A stretch of 64,000 nucleotides of DNA. Origin: CATQHQ01 sp965243805 (GTDB lineage Bacteria > Gemmatimonadota > Gemmatimonadetes > Longimicrobiales > Gaopeijiaceae). Positions 61,707 through 64,000 of this stretch are shown one piece after another (position 1 is the first letter of the stretch; the number at the start of each line of letters is the position of its first letter). The notes beneath the pieces were generated by a model that was not told the DNA's origin, did no database searches, and worked only from the letters and a program-made list of their open reading frames with translations. The stretch lies in the NCBI GenBank assembly GCA_965243805.1, contig OZ251577.1, positions 3,348,001 through 3,412,000 on the forward strand, written 5' to 3'. A program made the translations under genes and the position numbers.

Positions 61707-64000
61707 GCCCTTACACATCACGAGCGCGTAGGGAAGGCGATGGAGCTCCTGCGCCAGGGGCTGGGACCCTTCGTGGAGCGCGAGGTCCGGCAGAAGGCCG
61801 TCAAAGGCATCGTCCACATGCACGACCTCCGCCGTCGTCACGGCGGTCCCAAGGTGGTCAACAAGCCGATGGCCGAATGGGACGCGGCGGCACAGCTCAA
61901 GGTCATGTGGGAGGTGTGGAATGAGGTGTTCCGCACAGTCCTGGGGCCCTCTGAGCGCTCGCTGGTGTCGGAGCTTCGGGGCTGGCGCAACAAGTGGGCG
62001 CACCAGGAGCGCTTTTCCAGCGACGATGCGTACCGAGCGATGGATTCGGCGGAACGGCTGCTGACGGCGGTCTCGGCGTCCCAGGCGGCCGAAGTTGGGG
62101 CAATGAAGGCGGAGCTTCTCCGGCAGACCGTGGACCAGCAGACAAGGAACCGGGAGCGGCGAGCGGCGGGACCGCTAGCGGCGAAGGCGTCGTCGTCGTT
62201 GACGCCGTGGCGACAGGTGGTCAAGCCCCATGACGACGTGAGCAGCGGCAGGTACCGGCACGCCGAGTTCGCTGCCGACCTGTGGCAAGTCCATCGCGGA
62301 GGGGGGAGCCCCGAGTACAGGGACCCCGAGTCGTTCTTCCGACGCACCTACCTGACCGACAGCCTGAGCAAGTTGCTCGTGGGAGCCCTCCGGCGGGCGT
62401 CGGGTGCCGGCGGCGATCCGGTGGTGCAGCTTCAGACCAACTTCGGTGGCGGCAAGACCCACTCCATGCTTGCTCTGTACCACTTGCTTTCGGGGAATGC
62501 GCCGCGAGAGCTGGACGAGGTGGGGGAGCTGCTGGAGGAGGCTGGCGTGGCGGCGGCGCCCCGAGCCAAGCGCGTGGTGCTGGTGGGAAACCGGATGTCG
62601 CCCGGCAATCCGGTCGTAAAGTCCGACGGCACCGAGGTGCGCACACTTTGGGGGGAGCTGGCTTGGCAGCTGGGAGGACGCGACGCCTTCGAGAAGGTGC
62701 GCCTGGACGACGAGAAGGCCACCAGTCCCGGCGACCGGTTGCGAGCGCTCTTTGAGGAGTACGGTCCCGTCCTGGTTCTGATCGACGAATGGGTTGCCTA
62801 CGCCCGCCAGCTTCACGAGCAGAGCGACCTGCCTGGGGGTAGCTTCGAGACCCAGTTCACCTTTGCGCAGGCGCTTACCGAGTCGGCGAAGGTGGTGGAC
62901 GACTGCCTGCTGGTGGTGTCGCTTCCGGCTTCGGCCTCGGCCGGCACGAGCAGCGGTTCGACCCAGGCCGACGACGCGGAGGTAGGCGGCGTCAGGGGAC
63001 GAGATGCGCTGAACCGGTTGGCCAATGTGGTCGGTCGAGTGGCAACGGCATGGCAGCCGGCAACCTCCGAAGAAGGCTTTGAGATCGTGCGGCGGCGGCT
63101 CTTTGAGCCTCTGGACGGCGAAGCGCTCAAGGCCAGAGACCTGACGGCACGGCAGTTCGGAGCGCTCTACCGCCGGTCCAAGGGGGCGTTTCCATCCGAA
63201 TGCCACGATCCGGCCTACGGGAAGCGCATCCGGGCGGCGTACCCGATTCACCCGGAGGTATTCGACCGCCTTTACAGCGATTGGTCGTCGCTGGCCAAGT
63301 TCCAGCGGACGCGCGGGGTGCTGCGCCTCATGGCGTCGGTCGTTCACAGCTTGTGGGAAAGCGGTGACGGTAGTTCGCTGATCCTGCCGTCCATGATTCC
63401 AGTGGACGACCCGAGGGTACAGTCCGAGCTGACGCGCTATCTAACCGACAACTGGACACCGATCATCGGCGCGGATGTGGACGGTCCCAACTCGTCGCCA
63501 CACAAGCTGGACGCCGAGTTCTCCAACCTGGGCAAGCACTCGGCCACCCGCCGGGTAGCGCGCACCGTCTACATGGGGTCGGCGCCGGTGACGGGCGCGG
63601 CCAACCGGGGGATCGACGACCGCAACGTCAATCTGGGTTGCGTCATGCCCGGCGAGCCTGCCTCTGTCTTCGGCGATGCGCTTCGCCGCTTGGCGTCGCG
63701 GGCCACCTACCTGTACCAGGACCGCACACGCTACTGGTACGGCACTCAGCCCACCGTGGCGAAGCTGGCGGAGCAGCGTGCGGCGGAGCTGGCTAGCAGC
63801 GAACCTCACAGGGCGAGCGACGAGCTGGAGCGGCGGCTGCGGAAGGAGTTCGGCGGCGGGGCCTCCAAAGCCGAGCATCTGCGCGTCCATCTGCTTCCCC
63901 GTTCCCCCGACGACGTGCCCGACGACCGAGACGCCCGACTCGTGGTGCTGCCTGCCGACGCCGCCTACTCGAGGGAGAAGGGCAACGAAGCGATCGCCTT
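61704..64000 (+). CDS. Swt1-type HEPN / DUF499 ATPase, partial at the window edge
   Basis: The first 765 residues of a protein that continues beyond the window; the frame is open throughout. Residues 1-125 are a Swt1-family HEPN-like domain: HHERVGKAMELLRQGLGPFV and the HEPN-type RxxxxH motif in RNKWAHQERFSSDDAYRAMD. From about residue 180 it is DUF499: VQLQTNFGGGKTHSMLALYH (Walker A-like GGGKTHS), VLVLIDEWVAYARQL (Walker B) and RTRGVLRLMASVVHSLWESG. DUF499 ATPases co-occur with DUF1156 methyltransferases in anti-phage islands. The ATG is preceded by GGAG within a 31-bp repeat shared with the methyltransferase gene, so the two genes are probably co-expressed. Confidence 0.85.
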   Translation, partial: MALTHHERVGKAMELLRQGLGPFVEREVRQKAVKGIVHMHDLRRRHGGPKVVNKPMAEWDAAAQLKVMWEVWNEVFRTVLGPSERSLVSELRGWRNKWAHQERFSSDDAYRAMDSAERLLTAVSASQAAEVGAMKAELLRQTVDQQTRNRERRAAGPLAAKASSSLTPWRQVVKPHDDVSSGRYRHAEFAADLWQVHRGGGSPEYRDPESFFRRTYLTDSLSKLLVGALRRASGAGGDPVVQLQTNFGGGKTHSMLALYHLLSGNAPRELDEVGELLEEAGVAAAPRAKRVVLVGNRMSPGNPVVKSDGTEVRTLWGELAWQLGGRDAFEKVRLDDEKATSPGDRLRALFEEYGPVLVLIDEWVAYARQLHEQSDLPGGSFETQFTFAQALTESAKVVDDCLLVVSLPASASAGTSSGSTQADDAEVGGVRGRDALNRLANVVGRVATAWQPATSEEGFEIVRRRLFEPLDGEALKARDLTARQFGALYRRSKGAFPSECHDPAYGKRIRAAYPIHPEVFDRLYSDWSSLAKFQRTRGVLRLMASVVHSLWESGDGSSLILPSMIPVDDPRVQSELTRYLTDNWTPIIGADVDGPNSSPHKLDAEFSNLGKHSATRRVARTVYMGSAPVTGAANRGIDDRNVNLGCVMPGEPASVFGDALRRLASRATYLYQDRTRYWYGTQPTVAKLAEQRAAELASSEPHRASDELERRLRKEFGGGASKAEHLRVHLLPRSPDDVPDDRDARLVVLPADAAYSREKGNEAIA

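Overview
The window is 64 kb of high-GC bacterial chromosome. It resembles a member of the Gemmatimonadota, or a related phylum rich in large unclassified periplasmic proteins. This placement is tentative. It rests on GC content, the DUF4159/DUF4175 gene pair, the gene order of the complete atp operon, and a 23S-5S rRNA pair without a linked 16S. No marker phylogeny could be run.

Layout. 1-1535: end of threonine synthase, a small membrane-anchored protein and a secreted phosphodiester glycosidase lipoprotein. 1561-7650: a duplicated locus of Rpn nucleases (one intact, one frameshifted, two C-terminal-only pieces) interleaved with two DUF4143 ATPases. 7817-14256: a type III restriction-modification system with a DUF2806 gene between mod and res. 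14275-17809: a lipoprotein and clpB. 17863-22204: three tandem AAA ATPase/nuclease paralogues plus the relic of a fourth. 22373-29271: core genes (mce, trxA, rsmI, DUF4159, DUF4175). 29273-30855: a type II restriction-modification pair spliced into a chain of overlapping genes that continues through a TPR protein, an AsnB-like secreted protein and a JAB-DinG helicase fusion. 36703-38675: an IS1634-family element that abuts a truncated DNA methyltransferase. 38985-42612: a leftward moxR/CNNM/gamma-carbonic-anhydrase/membrane-protein operon. 42725-49932: the complete F-type ATP synthase operon. 49981-50799: a PHP phosphatase. 51180-54413: 23S, 5S and a terminator. 54472-56686: thiE, mltG and ruvX on the minus strand. 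56891-64000: a defence-type island with a frameshifted DUF262 gene, an ATPase remnant, a DUF1156 DNA methyltransferase interrupted by a 15-G homopolymer, and a Swt1-HEPN/DUF499 ATPase running off the end.

Two themes recur. First, about a third of the window is restriction or defence genes, many in a mutable state (repeat-number variation, homopolymer frameshifts, tandem paralogues with deletions, an IS-truncated gene). Second, many housekeeping gene boundaries carry short tandem arrays of 15-35 bp units. Several include the overlapping stop/start (GTGA or ATGA) or start-like ATGGC motifs. They sit at clpB, mce, DUF4159, DUF4175, CNNM/gamma-CA, atpB, atpD, mltG, ruvX and the rRNA leader. That boundary-array pattern, the G15 switch and the free-standing Rpn C-terminal domain are the observations most worth following.
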